From Psychrobacter glacincola (GTDB taxonomy: Bacteria > Pseudomonadota > Gammaproteobacteria > Pseudomonadales > Moraxellaceae), in contig NZ_CAJGZK010000019.1 of assembly GCF_904846215.1 (NCBI RefSeq), forward strand, positions 1 through 64,000: a stretch of DNA of 64,000 nt. The letters are read 5' to 3'. The notes under the pieces were generated by a model. The model had not been told where the DNA came from, did not search any database, and worked only from the letters and a program-made list of their open reading frames with translations. The number at the start of each line of letters is the position of its first letter. Positions within the stretch are counted from its first letter, which is position 1. Both the position numbers and the translations under genes were made by a program. Below are positions 1 to 8,688 of the stretch, piece by piece.

Positions 1-125
1 GTGATGATGAGATACAGCACATTGAGAACAAACTAAACAACAGACCGAGAAAACGGCTGGGATTCAAGACGCCCAATCAGGTGTTCTATAATATCAATTA
101 GCGTTGCACTTGGTGTGTTAATCTA
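1..125 (+). mobile_element. 3' remnant of an IS30-family insertion sequence
   Basis: Bases 3-101 read in one frame as the C-terminal end of an IS30-type transposase: acidic DDEIQ, then NNRPRKRLGFKTPNQVF, then a stop at 99-101. The LNNRPRKRLG.KTP..VF block is the hallmark C-terminal end of IS30-family DDE transposases. The 24 bases after the stop (GTTGCACTTGG...) resemble the terminal inverted repeat of such elements. The 5' part lies outside the window, so I cannot tell an intact element from a fragment. Confidence 0.75.
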
Positions 126-147
126 AGAAATATGAAAGAGAGTTCGT

Positions 148-876
148 ATGTGGGAGTTGGTAAAAGCGGGTGGTTGGCTGATGACACCTATCGTGTTGTG
201 CTCTATTTTGGCATTAGTGATTATTATAGAGCGTAGTCATACTTTACAGTTTAACAAAGTTGCCCCAAATAGATTGCGTGAGCAGCTGATAACACGTCTT
301 CGTGAAAATGGCGATATTGGTCGTACGCAGCTAATGAATGTCAAAGAAAAGACAGCATTGGGTGATATCCTAGCGACGGGTTTGCTTTATCGTCAATACG
401 GCTTAGAGTCGATGACGATGCATATGCAAAACCGCGCCAGTGTACAGGTGCATCAATTAGAAAAAAACATCAATATGCTTGGTACGATCGGAGCGATTGC
501 GCCTCTGCTTGGCTTATTGGGTACGGTACTAGGTATTATCTCTTCGTTTTTGGCCATTACTGATGGCGCCATGCAAGACCCGACGATGCTTGCTGCAGGG
601 GTGTCGCAAGCCCTGATTACCACAGCAGCTGGTATGATAGTTGCTATCCCAGCGCTGGTAGCCTATCGATATTTCCAGCGCCGTATCATCGATATCAATG
701 CACAGTTTGAAACCCAAGCAGGACTGATGGTTCAAGAGCTGTATGACTATCAATTGTTAGAGCATAATTATGCGCTCAATACGCCTGTGCAAAATATAGT
801 GGTTGATGATTTTGTAGAAGGCGAGCGTTCAATTGATGGCTTAGGTTTAGATAAAGCCGCGACCGCTATTTTATAG
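148..876 (+). CDS. exbB: ExbB/TolQ-family proton channel subunit
   Basis: Inner-membrane stator protein that with ExbD converts proton-motive force into energy for TonB-dependent outer-membrane transport. It has 242 residues, the usual length. A membrane segment lies near residues 12-28, then a cytoplasmic domain, then two conserved helices near 111-137 (LGTIGAIAPLLGLLGTVLG) and 155-176 (ALITTAAGMIVAIPALVAY), the MotA/TolQ/ExbB core. An AGAGAG-like ribosome site precedes the ATG. An exbD gene follows about 100 bases later on the same strand, and lipid A export genes come next, an arrangement common in Moraxellaceae and pseudomonads. TolQ is the alternative, but no tolR/tolA follows. Confidence 0.9.
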   Translation: MWELVKAGGWLMTPIVLCSILALVIIIERSHTLQFNKVAPNRLREQLITRLRENGDIGRTQLMNVKEKTALGDILATGLLYRQYGLESMTMHMQNRASVQVHQLEKNINMLGTIGAIAPLLGLLGTVLGIISSFLAITDGAMQDPTMLAAGVSQALITTAAGMIVAIPALVAYRYFQRRIIDINAQFETQAGLMVQELYDYQLLEHNYALNTPVQNIVVDDFVEGERSIDGLGLDKAATAIL

Positions 877-982
877 TTATTTTTTTGAGTATCCTTTACA
901 TCAAGATATTAGCGTTATGAGAATCATGTATCGAGCACATGAGCATTGAGTGTCGAATATCAAGTATATTGAAGAGAGTGAT

Positions 983-1414
983 ATGCGCTTTAGAAAACCG
1001 ACTGTTGAGCCGCTTGAAATTAATCTGACCCCGATGATTGATTGTTTATTATTTTTAATCGTGTTTTTGCTACTGGCAACCTCATTCAATCACTTTAGCC
1101 GCTTAAACATTATTTTGCCTGAAGCTGAAGGGGTGGCGCTGACTGAAGACAAAAACAGTATCGAGGTAGCTGTGCAAGAAGATGGCAGCTATTTGGTCAA
1201 TGGTATTACCCTTGCCAGTAGCAATGAAGCGGAACTCACCAGTATTTTGCAGCAAGAGGCGGGCAGTAATCGTGATATGCTGTTTGTGATTGCCGCCGAT
1301 GCCAACGCCACGCATCAGTCAGTGGTAAGGGTCATGGATATCGCTGGAAAATTGGGCTTTTTAAATATAAACATCAGTACCGTTGTGCCACTTGGTCAGG
1401 CATTACCGCAATAA
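983..1414 (+). CDS. exbD: ExbD/TolR-family biopolymer transport protein
   Basis: Partner of ExbB, with one N-terminal membrane helix and a periplasmic domain. I chose the ATG at 983 (143 residues) over an upstream GTG at 950 because GAAGAGAG sits just before 983 and MRFRKPTVEPLEINLTPMID is the normal family start. The helix near residues 18-37 carries the conserved proton-pathway aspartate, Asp20, in the LTPMID motif. The periplasmic part runs to residue 143. No tonB gene is next to the pair. Confidence 0.9.
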   Translation: MRFRKPTVEPLEINLTPMIDCLLFLIVFLLLATSFNHFSRLNIILPEAEGVALTEDKNSIEVAVQEDGSYLVNGITLASSNEAELTSILQQEAGSNRDMLFVIAADANATHQSVVRVMDIAGKLGFLNINISTVVPLGQALPQ

Positions 1415-1427
1415 ATCTGAGTGGTGC

Positions 1428-1567
1428 TATAGTGAGTTTATTACAAAAGTGTTATAGCGCTATTGGTATGAATTTTGCGCAGCCTCTGGGAACGGCAGCA
1501 CGCCAGTAAAATTTATACCAATAGCGCGTTTAGATTTTCATAACATTTTTATTTTCATCTGACTATA
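1428..1567 (+). repeat. Correia-like palindromic repeat, copy 1
   Basis: It starts TATAGTGA and ends TGACTATA. The inner stem GCGCTATTGGTAT (1457-1469) pairs perfectly with ATACCAATAGCGC (1515-1527). The loop keeps GCAGCCTCTG and is otherwise shortened. It lies in the exbD-msbA gap. Strand is given by the GCAGCCTCTG loop. Confidence 0.85.
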
Positions 1568-1688
1568 TAGACTGCTCTAAGTATTAAGCGCTATCACTTT
1601 TTTATGGTCATATACCTCATACATCACTACACGTTACTGCTTTATCAGTGCCATTTACTCTTGTTCTTATACCTAAATTGAGGCTTTT

Positions 1689-3476
1689 ATGAGCCAAGCT
1701 TATCAACCTGACTCTACAAAAACTTCTGCTAAAATAGCAACAGCAGCGACGTTGAATCTGCCTAAAAGCAAGACCCTCATGCGTTTATTGGCTTATTTAA
1801 AACCATACTGGTGGGCAATATTGCTTACCATTATTGGTTTTGCTATCAATGCCGCAACCGAGATTTGGATTGCCAGATTATTACAGTACATCACCGATGC
1901 CATCAATCAGAATGACCAAAGTAAGCAAGATTTATTTCCGTTTATTATTGTGATGTTGTTCTTTGTGCGCGGTGTGGGCAGCTTTTTGGGTAATTACTAT
2001 ACGGCATTGGTGTCACGAAATTTGGTCTATGAGCTACGGGTAGAGGTGTTTAATAAGCTGCTGCGTCTGCCAAGCTCGTTCTATTTGGCCAATCCGGCAG
2101 GGACGATTTCATCGAAGCTTATTTTTGATGTTGAACAGGTGACCGCTGCTAGCACCGATTCGATGAAAACGTTATTACGTGACGGTCTGACCGTGGTTGC
2201 CTTGATGGGCTTTTTGCTTTATAGCAACTGGCGTTTGACGTTGATTTTATTTGTCGTGCTGCCACCGATTTTATGGCTTATCCGTGTGGCGTCAAAGCGT
2301 TATCTGAAGCTTTCCAAAGGCATCCAGGAAACGATGGGGGATGTCAGTCATATCACCAATGAAGTCATCAATGGCTATCAGGTCGTCAAGAATTATGGCG
2401 GACAAGCCTACGAATCTAAACGCTTTGATATAACGTCTAAGAAAAACCTTCGCCAAGGCATGAAAGTGGTTGTCACCAATAGTATCAATACCCCAGCGGT
2501 ACAGTTATTGATGGCGATAGCAATGGCAGTGGTGGTTTGGTTAGCACTACGTCCTGCGGTCATAGACGATATCTCAGCAGGTCAGTTTATCTCTTATATC
2601 GCTGCGGCGGGACTCTTGAGTAAGCCTGTGCGTTCATTGACGGATGTCAATCAAAAGCTGCAAAAAGGGCTTGCGGCCGGCGAGTCGATATTTGCTTTAT
2701 TAGATGAGCCGGAAGAGGAAGACACTGGTGTGCTTAGTCCTGCTTTGGCAGGTGAGATTAAACTGGATAACGTCAGCTTGGTTTATCCAGACTCAACCGT
2801 GGCACTACGTAACTTTAATTTGGATATACGTGCAGGTGAGACAGTGGCGCTCGTTGGACGTAGTGGCGCAGGTAAGTCATCTTTAGTCAATTTGCTCACG
2901 CGTACGTTAACCACTTCTTCAGGGCAGATTACACTAGACGGTATGCCCATCGAAGACATTAAGCTCGAAAGCTTGCGTGCTCAGATTGCGATGGTCAATC
3001 AGCAAGTGGTGCTTTTTAATACCACCGTTTTTAATAATATTGCTTATGGCAGTTTGGCTCACAAAACACCAGCTGAAGTTGAGCAAGCAGCAAAAGATGC
3101 CTTTGCTCATGACTTTATTATGCAAATGCCAAAGGGTTATCAAAGTGAAATCGGTGCTGAAGGTCTGCAGCTCTCTGGCGGTCAGCGTCAGCGTTTATCG
3201 ATTGCACGTGCTCTGCTAAAAGATGCGCCAATTCTGATATTGGATGAAGCCACCAGTGCTTTGGATAATGAGTCGGAGTACTACATTCAAAAAGCGCTTG
3301 ATAATATTATGAGAAATCGCACGACACTGGTTATTGCGCACCGATTGACGACGATTGAGTCCGCTGATCGCATAGCTGTACTAGATGGTGGTCAGATTGT
3401 TGAGCTTGGCACTCATGCTGAGCTGATGCAATTGCATGGTCATTATGCGCAGATGTATGCGCGTGATTTTGAGTAA
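1689..3476 (+). CDS. msbA: Lipid A export ATP-binding/permease protein MsbA
   Basis: ABC half-transporter that flips core-lipid A across the inner membrane. It has 595 residues: a six-helix membrane domain (about 30-330) fused to a nucleotide-binding domain. Walker A GRSGAGKSS lies near 389-397, signature LSGGQRQR near 495-502 and Walker B ILILDEA near 515-521, followed by the switch His in IAHRL. lpxK begins 9 bases after the stop and kdsB follows, forming a lipid A/Kdo cluster that supports MsbA over a generic exporter. ATG at 1689 gives the full N-terminus; ribosome-site spacing is weak (TTGAGGC upstream). Confidence 0.95.
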   Translation: MSQAYQPDSTKTSAKIATAATLNLPKSKTLMRLLAYLKPYWWAILLTIIGFAINAATEIWIARLLQYITDAINQNDQSKQDLFPFIIVMLFFVRGVGSFLGNYYTALVSRNLVYELRVEVFNKLLRLPSSFYLANPAGTISSKLIFDVEQVTAASTDSMKTLLRDGLTVVALMGFLLYSNWRLTLILFVVLPPILWLIRVASKRYLKLSKGIQETMGDVSHITNEVINGYQVVKNYGGQAYESKRFDITSKKNLRQGMKVVVTNSINTPAVQLLMAIAMAVVVWLALRPAVIDDISAGQFISYIAAAGLLSKPVRSLTDVNQKLQKGLAAGESIFALLDEPEEEDTGVLSPALAGEIKLDNVSLVYPDSTVALRNFNLDIRAGETVALVGRSGAGKSSLVNLLTRTLTTSSGQITLDGMPIEDIKLESLRAQIAMVNQQVVLFNTTVFNNIAYGSLAHKTPAEVEQAAKDAFAHDFIMQMPKGYQSEIGAEGLQLSGGQRQRLSIARALLKDAPILILDEATSALDNESEYYIQKALDNIMRNRTTLVIAHRLTTIESADRIAVLDGGQIVELGTHAELMQLHGHYAQMYARDFE

Positions 3477-3485
3477 TTATGAGTC

Positions 3486-4610
3486 ATGAATATTGAAACG
3501 ACTATAACGCGTGCATGGCAACGTCAAGCCATTTGGCTTTGGTTACTGCTGCCTATTAGTTGGCTATATGCACTGCTGATGCTACTGCGCCGTCAAGCTT
3601 ATACGTCAGGTGTTTTTGCCAGTTACCGTGCGCCTATTCCAGTCATGGTCATCGGTAATATCACTGTGGGTGGCAGCGGAAAGACACCACTGATCATTGC
3701 TTTGGTCCGTCATTTACAGCAGCAAGGTATAAAAGTAGGGGTCATTAGCCGTGGTTATGGTGGCGATAGCAGCCAGATGCCAGCATTGGTTAATACAAAG
3801 AGCGTCCCTAATGTCGTCGGTGATGAGCCATGCCTCATTGTCAATATGACAGGGGCTGCAATGGCCGTATGTCCGAATCGTCAGCAAGCGATTGCTATTT
3901 TGCTAGAGGCTTATCCTGACCTACAATTGATTATCGCTGATGATGGCTTACAGCATTATGCACTGCAACGTGATATCGAATGGGTGGTGGTAGATGCGGC
4001 GCGAGGGTTTGGTAATAAACAGTTGCTACCGGCAGGGTTTTTACGTGAACCCATATCACGCCTAAAGGATGCAAATGTCATTTATCATAAAAAGCCAAAC
4101 GCATCATCAATACATAATGAATATGACTCTGTAGCTGAGCGTTTAACGATGCACCTAAAGCCAGATGATTTGGCACTGTTATGGTCAGGTCATGATCAAA
4201 TAGGTGGTTTTATAATAAAGGCTATGCCACCTGAGAAAGGCACTCAGGTACACGCGGTAAGTGGTATTGGCTATCCTCAGCGTTTTTTTGATACTTTAAT
4301 ATCGATTGGCTTCGATGTCGATGGTCATGCTTATCCTGATCATTATGATTTTAGTTTATCTGAGCTTTTACAATATACGGAGCATCCTATTATTGTAACC
4401 AGTAAAGATGCCGTGAAAATAAGCACTTTGATAATGCAAGCGACTGTCCATCAAACGCTGAGTGATGAGTATAGAAAGCTGCTCAGTAGATTATGGGTAT
4501 TGCCAGTAACAGCAGTACTATCCGATAGTTGCTATCACCAATTACAGCAGCAATTAAAAGCTGTGAATATTGCTATGAATAGCAGAAATCCCGGAAGAGC
4601 AAACGTCTAA
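3486..4610 (+). CDS. lpxK: Tetraacyldisaccharide 4'-kinase LpxK
   Basis: Phosphorylates the 4' position of the lipid A disaccharide-1-phosphate precursor at the inner membrane. The protein has 374 residues, longer than the roughly 330 of E. coli. An N-terminal hydrophobic stretch lies near residues 17-34. The P-loop VGGSGKTP is at 61-68, with the family motifs VISRGYGG and ADDGLQHY downstream. It starts 9 bases after msbA, so it is very likely co-transcribed and translationally linked with it. The C-terminal third (about 215-374) is less conserved to my eye and holds most of the extra length. Confidence 0.95.
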   Translation: MNIETTITRAWQRQAIWLWLLLPISWLYALLMLLRRQAYTSGVFASYRAPIPVMVIGNITVGGSGKTPLIIALVRHLQQQGIKVGVISRGYGGDSSQMPALVNTKSVPNVVGDEPCLIVNMTGAAMAVCPNRQQAIAILLEAYPDLQLIIADDGLQHYALQRDIEWVVVDAARGFGNKQLLPAGFLREPISRLKDANVIYHKKPNASSIHNEYDSVAERLTMHLKPDDLALLWSGHDQIGGFIIKAMPPEKGTQVHAVSGIGYPQRFFDTLISIGFDVDGHAYPDHYDFSLSELLQYTEHPIIVTSKDAVKISTLIMQATVHQTLSDEYRKLLSRLWVLPVTAVLSDSCYHQLQQQLKAVNIAMNSRNPGRANV

Positions 4611-4653
4611 AGCTTATAATTAAAAACTTTGGATAATTTTTTAGGAATCAATC

Positions 4654-5460
4654 ATGTCATCAGCCCTTATGCCTGTCAAAACTCATATTGTCATTCCCGC
4701 ACGGCTCAAAAGTACGCGATTACCTGACAAGCCATTGTTAAATATTCATGGTAAACCTATGATACTTTGGGTGGCTGAAAAAGCGCAATTAGCAGATTTT
4801 GCTGATGATATGTGTATTGCTACTGACGATGAGACGATTGCCAAAATTTGTACGGATGCAGGCTTTGATGTGGTGATGACTAGTAGCGAGCACGCTTCAG
4901 GTACTGATCGTTTGGCTGAAGTGGCTGCTATTAAAGGCTGGTCCGCGCATGATATTGTGGTCAATATGCAAGGTGATGAGCCACTGGTGCCGCCGCTATT
5001 GTTAGAGCAAGTCAAAGCATTGTTGGTCCAAGATACTGATAGCGTGATGGCAACCTTATGTGAACCGATTGAAGACTACGATACTTTTATGCGTCCATCG
5101 GTCGTCAAAGTGGTCAGTCAGACTTCTAATAGCCTGCAGCGGGCACTTTATTTTAGTCGGGCAGCGATTCCTTGCGACCGTGATGTCGTATTAGCAACTG
5201 ACAGTAATAAACAGCCACCAAAAAATGCCTTTCGACATTTAGGGCTATACGCTTATCGCGTCAGTCTATTACAGAAGTTTGTCCATTGGCCACAAACGCC
5301 GCTTGAGATACTAGAGAGTCTAGAGCAATTACGGGTGTTGGAAAATGGTGGACATATTGCGATTGCTAAAGCTGCCTGCCCATTACCAGCAGGTGTTGAT
5401 ACACAAGAAGATTTGGATCGCTTGAATGCCATGAGTTTGTCAGCTTTCAAACATAGCTGA
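4654..5460 (+). CDS. kdsB: 3-deoxy-manno-octulosonate cytidylyltransferase (CMP-Kdo synthetase)
   Basis: Activates Kdo with CTP to CMP-Kdo for the inner core of lipooligosaccharide. It has 268 residues, close to the family length. The N-terminal nucleotide-binding signature [15 protein letters not shown] lies at about 14-28. QGDEP at 106-110 supplies the metal-binding aspartate, and the [10 protein letters not shown] motif follows. A TAGGAA ribosome site precedes the ATG. Third gene of the msbA-lpxK-kdsB run. Confidence 0.95.
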   Translation: MSSALMPVKTHIVIPARLKSTRLPDKPLLNIHGKPMILWVAEKAQLADFADDMCIATDDETIAKICTDAGFDVVMTSSEHASGTDRLAEVAAIKGWSAHDIVVNMQGDEPLVPPLLLEQVKALLVQDTDSVMATLCEPIEDYDTFMRPSVVKVVSQTSNSLQRALYFSRAAIPCDRDVVLATDSNKQPPKNAFRHLGLYAYRVSLLQKFVHWPQTPLEILESLEQLRVLENGGHIAIAKAACPLPAGVDTQEDLDRLNAMSLSAFKHS

Positions 5461-5539
5461 TATCAAATAGCCTAAGTAAAAATAACATGGTTTTTGGTTA
5501 AGTACTAAATTATTATTCCTTATTCAAAAGTATTGAGCG

Positions 5540-6655
5540 ATGGCTATGAGTGACATGACAGATGATATTTATTTTGCACCGCTATTACCATGGCAACACG
5601 GACTTTGGTCGCAGCTGACAATGCGAGTATCAACGCCGCAGCAGTCTTTGCCTCACGCGCTATTGGCAGCTGGTATGCAAGGCATGGGCAAGCGTGCTTT
5701 TGTATGGCGTTTGGTCGCATGGTTATTATGCCGCACGCGTGATGAGCATCCACTCGGCGCTTGCGGTCATTGTGAGAGCTGCCAATGGCTCAGATCGGGT
5801 ACGCATCCGAGCTTACAAGTTTTACCAATCGTCAGTATGCCAGTCAGTGCTGATAGTGCTCATCATAAAGAAGCGGCCAGCAGCACGGCTAAAGAAAAAA
5901 AATCTGCCAAAGCAGCTAGTAACGCAGCGCTAAAAATAAAAGTCGATGATATCCGTGCCTTACAGCCTTTTATTTATCAAGGTGGACAAGGTATGCGGAT
6001 TTGTGTGCTCGATCATGCTGAAAAAATGACGATTGCTGCCGCCAATGCGCTACTTAAAACCTTAGAAGAACCACAATCACAAGTGTATTTATTATTGATT
6101 AGTGATGTACCTGCGCAGTTGCTACCGACGATTAAAAGCCGCGTTCAGCAACTGGCATTACAAACGATAGACCGGGCTATTTCATTAGACTATGTAACCG
6201 AGACGTTGGGTAGTACAGCCAATCGTGAGGCGGTTGGTACGGATGCGATTAAGCAGCTCATACAATTAGCGAATGGCGCACCTTTAGCGGCAATAGCGCT
6301 TGCTCAGGCGTCGTGGTATAGCAAGCGTGCGCTGTGGCTCACGACATGGCAGGCATTACGTAGTGGCAAGCGTAGTAGCGTGGCAGCAAGCGATTATTGG
6401 CAAACACAGCTCAGTATCGCAGAATTTATCGAGCTGTCTGAACTCATGATAATCGATATGCGCCGTGTTGGTGTGGGCTTTGGAGCACAGCAAAAAGACA
6501 TTAATTTTTTGACAGCTTTGAACGATTACAAACCCATCGATACTGCGTTAGAGGCATTTGCGCATAGTTTGCAACAGACAAAAATAGCGCTACAACAAAA
6601 TGTGCAAGAAAAATTTGCCTATGATAAGCTGATGCAAGAGTTGGCTGATTTATAA
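5540..6655 (+). CDS. holB: DNA polymerase III subunit delta'
   Basis: Clamp-loader subunit that helps load the beta clamp. It has 371 residues. The zinc module is visible as Cys64, Cys75, Cys78 and Cys81. The P-loop position reads GMQGMGKRA (45-53). LLKTLEEPQ near 171-179 and the following TIKSR are typical of the AAA+ sensor region. A lysine/alanine/serine-rich insert near residues 108-132 separates the zinc module from VDDIR. Start choice is uncertain: ATG at 5540 or 5546, neither with a strong ribosome site. pilZ follows, as in pseudomonads and acinetobacters; tmk is not adjacent here. Confidence 0.92.
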   Translation: MAMSDMTDDIYFAPLLPWQHGLWSQLTMRVSTPQQSLPHALLAAGMQGMGKRAFVWRLVAWLLCRTRDEHPLGACGHCESCQWLRSGTHPSLQVLPIVSMPVSADSAHHKEAASSTAKEKKSAKAASNAALKIKVDDIRALQPFIYQGGQGMRICVLDHAEKMTIAAANALLKTLEEPQSQVYLLLISDVPAQLLPTIKSRVQQLALQTIDRAISLDYVTETLGSTANREAVGTDAIKQLIQLANGAPLAAIALAQASWYSKRALWLTTWQALRSGKRSSVAASDYWQTQLSIAEFIELSELMIIDMRRVGVGFGAQQKDINFLTALNDYKPIDTALEAFAHSLQQTKIALQQNVQEKFAYDKLMQELADL

Positions 6656-6783
6656 CAGTTAGCAAACCCAAAAAATACAATTAGCGGTGTCAAATTCATG
6701 TTTAAAATTTATGGTTTGCGCTCAAATACTATTAACGATGTATTGGAAAATACAGTAAACCTCATTGATAAAGGAAGCTGACT

Positions 6784-7131
6784 ATGGCAATGCCAGGACG
6801 TGGCGGGATTTTAACCTGTCATATTGAAAGTATGGAGATGTTATATGCAAGCTATCTATCCTTTGTTACCAATGGCGCGTTGTTTGTGTCCTCTGAGCGA
6901 GTACAGAAACTGGGTGATGAAGTTTTTATTGCCGTGACTTTGCCCAATTCTAGCGAGCGTCTACCCATGAATGGCAAGGTAGTTTGGGTTAATTCCAAAG
7001 CCCAAAGTGGTCGACCAGCAGGTTTTGCCGTACAGATTGGCACTGATATGTCTGGACTCAGAATCAAAAATGAAGTCGAACGTTTATTGGCGGGTAAGAT
7101 TGATAGCTTACAGTCTACTTATACCATGTAG
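6784..7131 (+). CDS. pilZ: Type IV pilus assembly protein PilZ
   Basis: Small PilZ-domain protein needed for type IV pilus biogenesis. It has 115 residues, the length of the pilus-type PilZ. The N-terminal RxxxR and the D/NxSxxG motif that bind cyclic-di-GMP are not seen; the equivalent region reads TNGALFVSS. That is as expected for the non-binding pilus-assembly PilZ rather than a c-di-GMP effector. AAGGAAG ends about seven bases before the ATG. It lies downstream of holB and is closed by a strong terminator at 7188-7237. Confidence 0.88.
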   Translation: MAMPGRGGILTCHIESMEMLYASYLSFVTNGALFVSSERVQKLGDEVFIAVTLPNSSERLPMNGKVVWVNSKAQSGRPAGFAVQIGTDMSGLRIKNEVERLLAGKIDSLQSTYTM

Positions 7132-7187
7132 CTTCTATATTTGGCAGCAATAACAACCATACAGGTAGTAGTCAGTATCATAATAAC

Positions 7188-7237
7188 CAGATAATAAAAA
7201 AAGCCTTATGAATTCATAAGGCTTTTTTTATTATCTG
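7188..7237. terminator. 50-bp perfect palindrome, bidirectional terminator
   Basis: Perfect inverted repeat with 25-base arms and an EcoRI site (GAATTC) at the axis. The core AAAAAAAGCCTTATGAA is mirrored by TTCATAAGGCTTTTTTT, so both strands carry a GC stem followed by a T run. It sits between convergent pilZ and ppk2. Confidence 0.9.
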
Positions 7238-7253
7238 TAATCTCCAGGCAATA

Positions 7254-7409
7254 TATAGTCAAAATACTCTAAAAACGCTACGGTACTGCTGGTACAAATT
7301 TTTTCCAGTCTCTGTCTGCATTGTCTGCATTGTCTGCATGGGCACAGCAAGCAAGAAAAATTGATACCAGCAGTGCATAATGTGTCGATATGACTTTTCA
7401 CTGACTATA
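7254..7409 (+). repeat. Correia-like palindromic repeat, copy 2
   Basis: Ends are TATAGTCA and TGACTATA. The inner stem ACTGCTGGTA (7285-7294) pairs with TACCAGCAGT (7365-7374). The loop carries three tandem TGTCTGCAT units at 7313-7339 in place of one, making this the longest copy. It lies between the pilZ terminator and the 3' end of ppk2. Confidence 0.92.
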
Positions 7410-7413
7410 ACTG

Positions 7414-8493
7414 CTAATAACGCGGCGGTACATACATATCATCTGGGATAGGCTCGCGATAGTATTCATCATCGCGCTTGCGATCAGGCAGTTCTACTTC
7501 ATCGCGCGGCACTTCTTTATAGGGAATTTGTTCGAGTAAATGGGCAATACAATTGAGACGCGCACGTTTCTTATTATTGCCCTCGACTACCCACCAGGGG
7601 GCTTCAGGAATATGGGTACGCTCAAACATGGTCTCTTTCGCCTTAGTGTAATCCTCCCAGCGTCGCCGTGACTGTAAGTCCATCGGCGAGAGTTTCCACT
7701 GCTTAAGCGGATCATGAATCCGGCTCATAAAGCGCGAATGTTGCTCACCATCAGTAATCGAAAACCAATATTTTACCAAACGAATGCCTGAGCGTACTAG
7801 CATGCGCTCAAACTCTGGTACTGACTGAAAAAACTCCTCGTACTGCGCATCGGTACAAAAACCCATCACTCGCTCAACGCCCCCGCGGTTATACCAGCTA
7901 CGATCAAATAACACAATCTCGCCAGCCGCAGGTAAATGCGCCACATAACGCTGAAAATACCATTGTGATTGCTCACGTTCAGTAGGTGCGGGTAGAGCAG
8001 CAACTCGACACACACGAGGGTTTAATCGCTGAGTAATACGTTTAATAGCGCCACCTTTACCCGCAGAATCACGGCCTTCAAATATGACAACAATACGTTC
8101 ACCGCGATCAACCACCCAATCTTGTAATTTGATGAGCTCGCGTTGCAAGCGCACCAACTCTTGAAAATAAGTACGCCGATCGAGCTTTTCTTGCTCAGTC
8201 ATCTCACGGCCATCAAAACGAAAATCGCGCATATAATCATCAATCTCGTTTTCAAGCTCTTCATCATAGGTATCAATTAAGTCTTCATGCATTTTGCGAC
8301 GCAACTCATCGTCAAAGACTTCTTTGTCGATACGTTCAACAATAATGGTCTGTTCTAGCTGGTTCTGATCACTGCGTTCTTCCGTTCTTAAAGGTTGGGG
8401 GTCAATCGTTAAGAATGTTTTTGTCACATTAAATTCCTCAGGGCTAAAAATGGCTTGCTTAAGCTTTTGTAACCAATACTTTATTATACCCAT
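7414..8493 (-). CDS. ppk2: Polyphosphate kinase 2 family protein
   Basis: PPK2-type kinase transferring phosphate between polyphosphate and nucleoside di- or monophosphates. Numbering from the upstream ATG at 8499, Walker A EGRDSAGKGG is at 141-150 and the Walker B/lid motif LFDRSWYNR at 197-205. The single PPK2 domain occupies roughly 100-340, after a charged N-terminal region. I prefer the ATG at 8493, which has AAAGG eight bases upstream; from 8499 the gap would be only two. The 3' end abuts repeat copy 2. The nucleotide preference (ADP, GDP or AMP) cannot be read with confidence. Confidence 0.9.
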   Translation of the reverse strand: MGIIKYWLQKLKQAIFSPEEFNVTKTFLTIDPQPLRTEERSDQNQLEQTIIVERIDKEVFDDELRRKMHEDLIDTYDEELENEIDDYMRDFRFDGREMTEQEKLDRRTYFQELVRLQRELIKLQDWVVDRGERIVVIFEGRDSAGKGGAIKRITQRLNPRVCRVAALPAPTEREQSQWYFQRYVAHLPAAGEIVLFDRSWYNRGGVERVMGFCTDAQYEEFFQSVPEFERMLVRSGIRLVKYWFSITDGEQHSRFMSRIHDPLKQWKLSPMDLQSRRRWEDYTKAKETMFERTHIPEAPWWVVEGNNKKRARLNCIAHLLEQIPYKEVPRDEVELPDRKRDDEYYREPIPDDMYVPPRY

Positions 8494-8573
8494 AAACATT
8501 ACCTTTGATCGGCTAAATGGTTTTTTCAGAACCTTGTTATTAGAGCTTCCTTATAATAACAAATACAATCGAC

Positions 8574-8613
8574 AAAAAAACACCCTTTAATTTATTAATT
8601 AAAGGGTGTTTTT
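8574..8613 (-). terminator. Rho-independent terminator after the thiolase gene
   Basis: ACACCCTTTAATT pairs with AATTAAAGGGTGT around a four-base loop. The flanking A and T runs mean it could work in either direction. It lies just beyond the 3' end of the thiolase gene on the minus strand. Confidence 0.85.
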
Positions 8614-8688
8614 ATTGAAGTTGATGTGTTGGCTGAACGGATCAACCAGCGCACTTATTGCACATGGCTATTCTTGATATTTTTAAGA

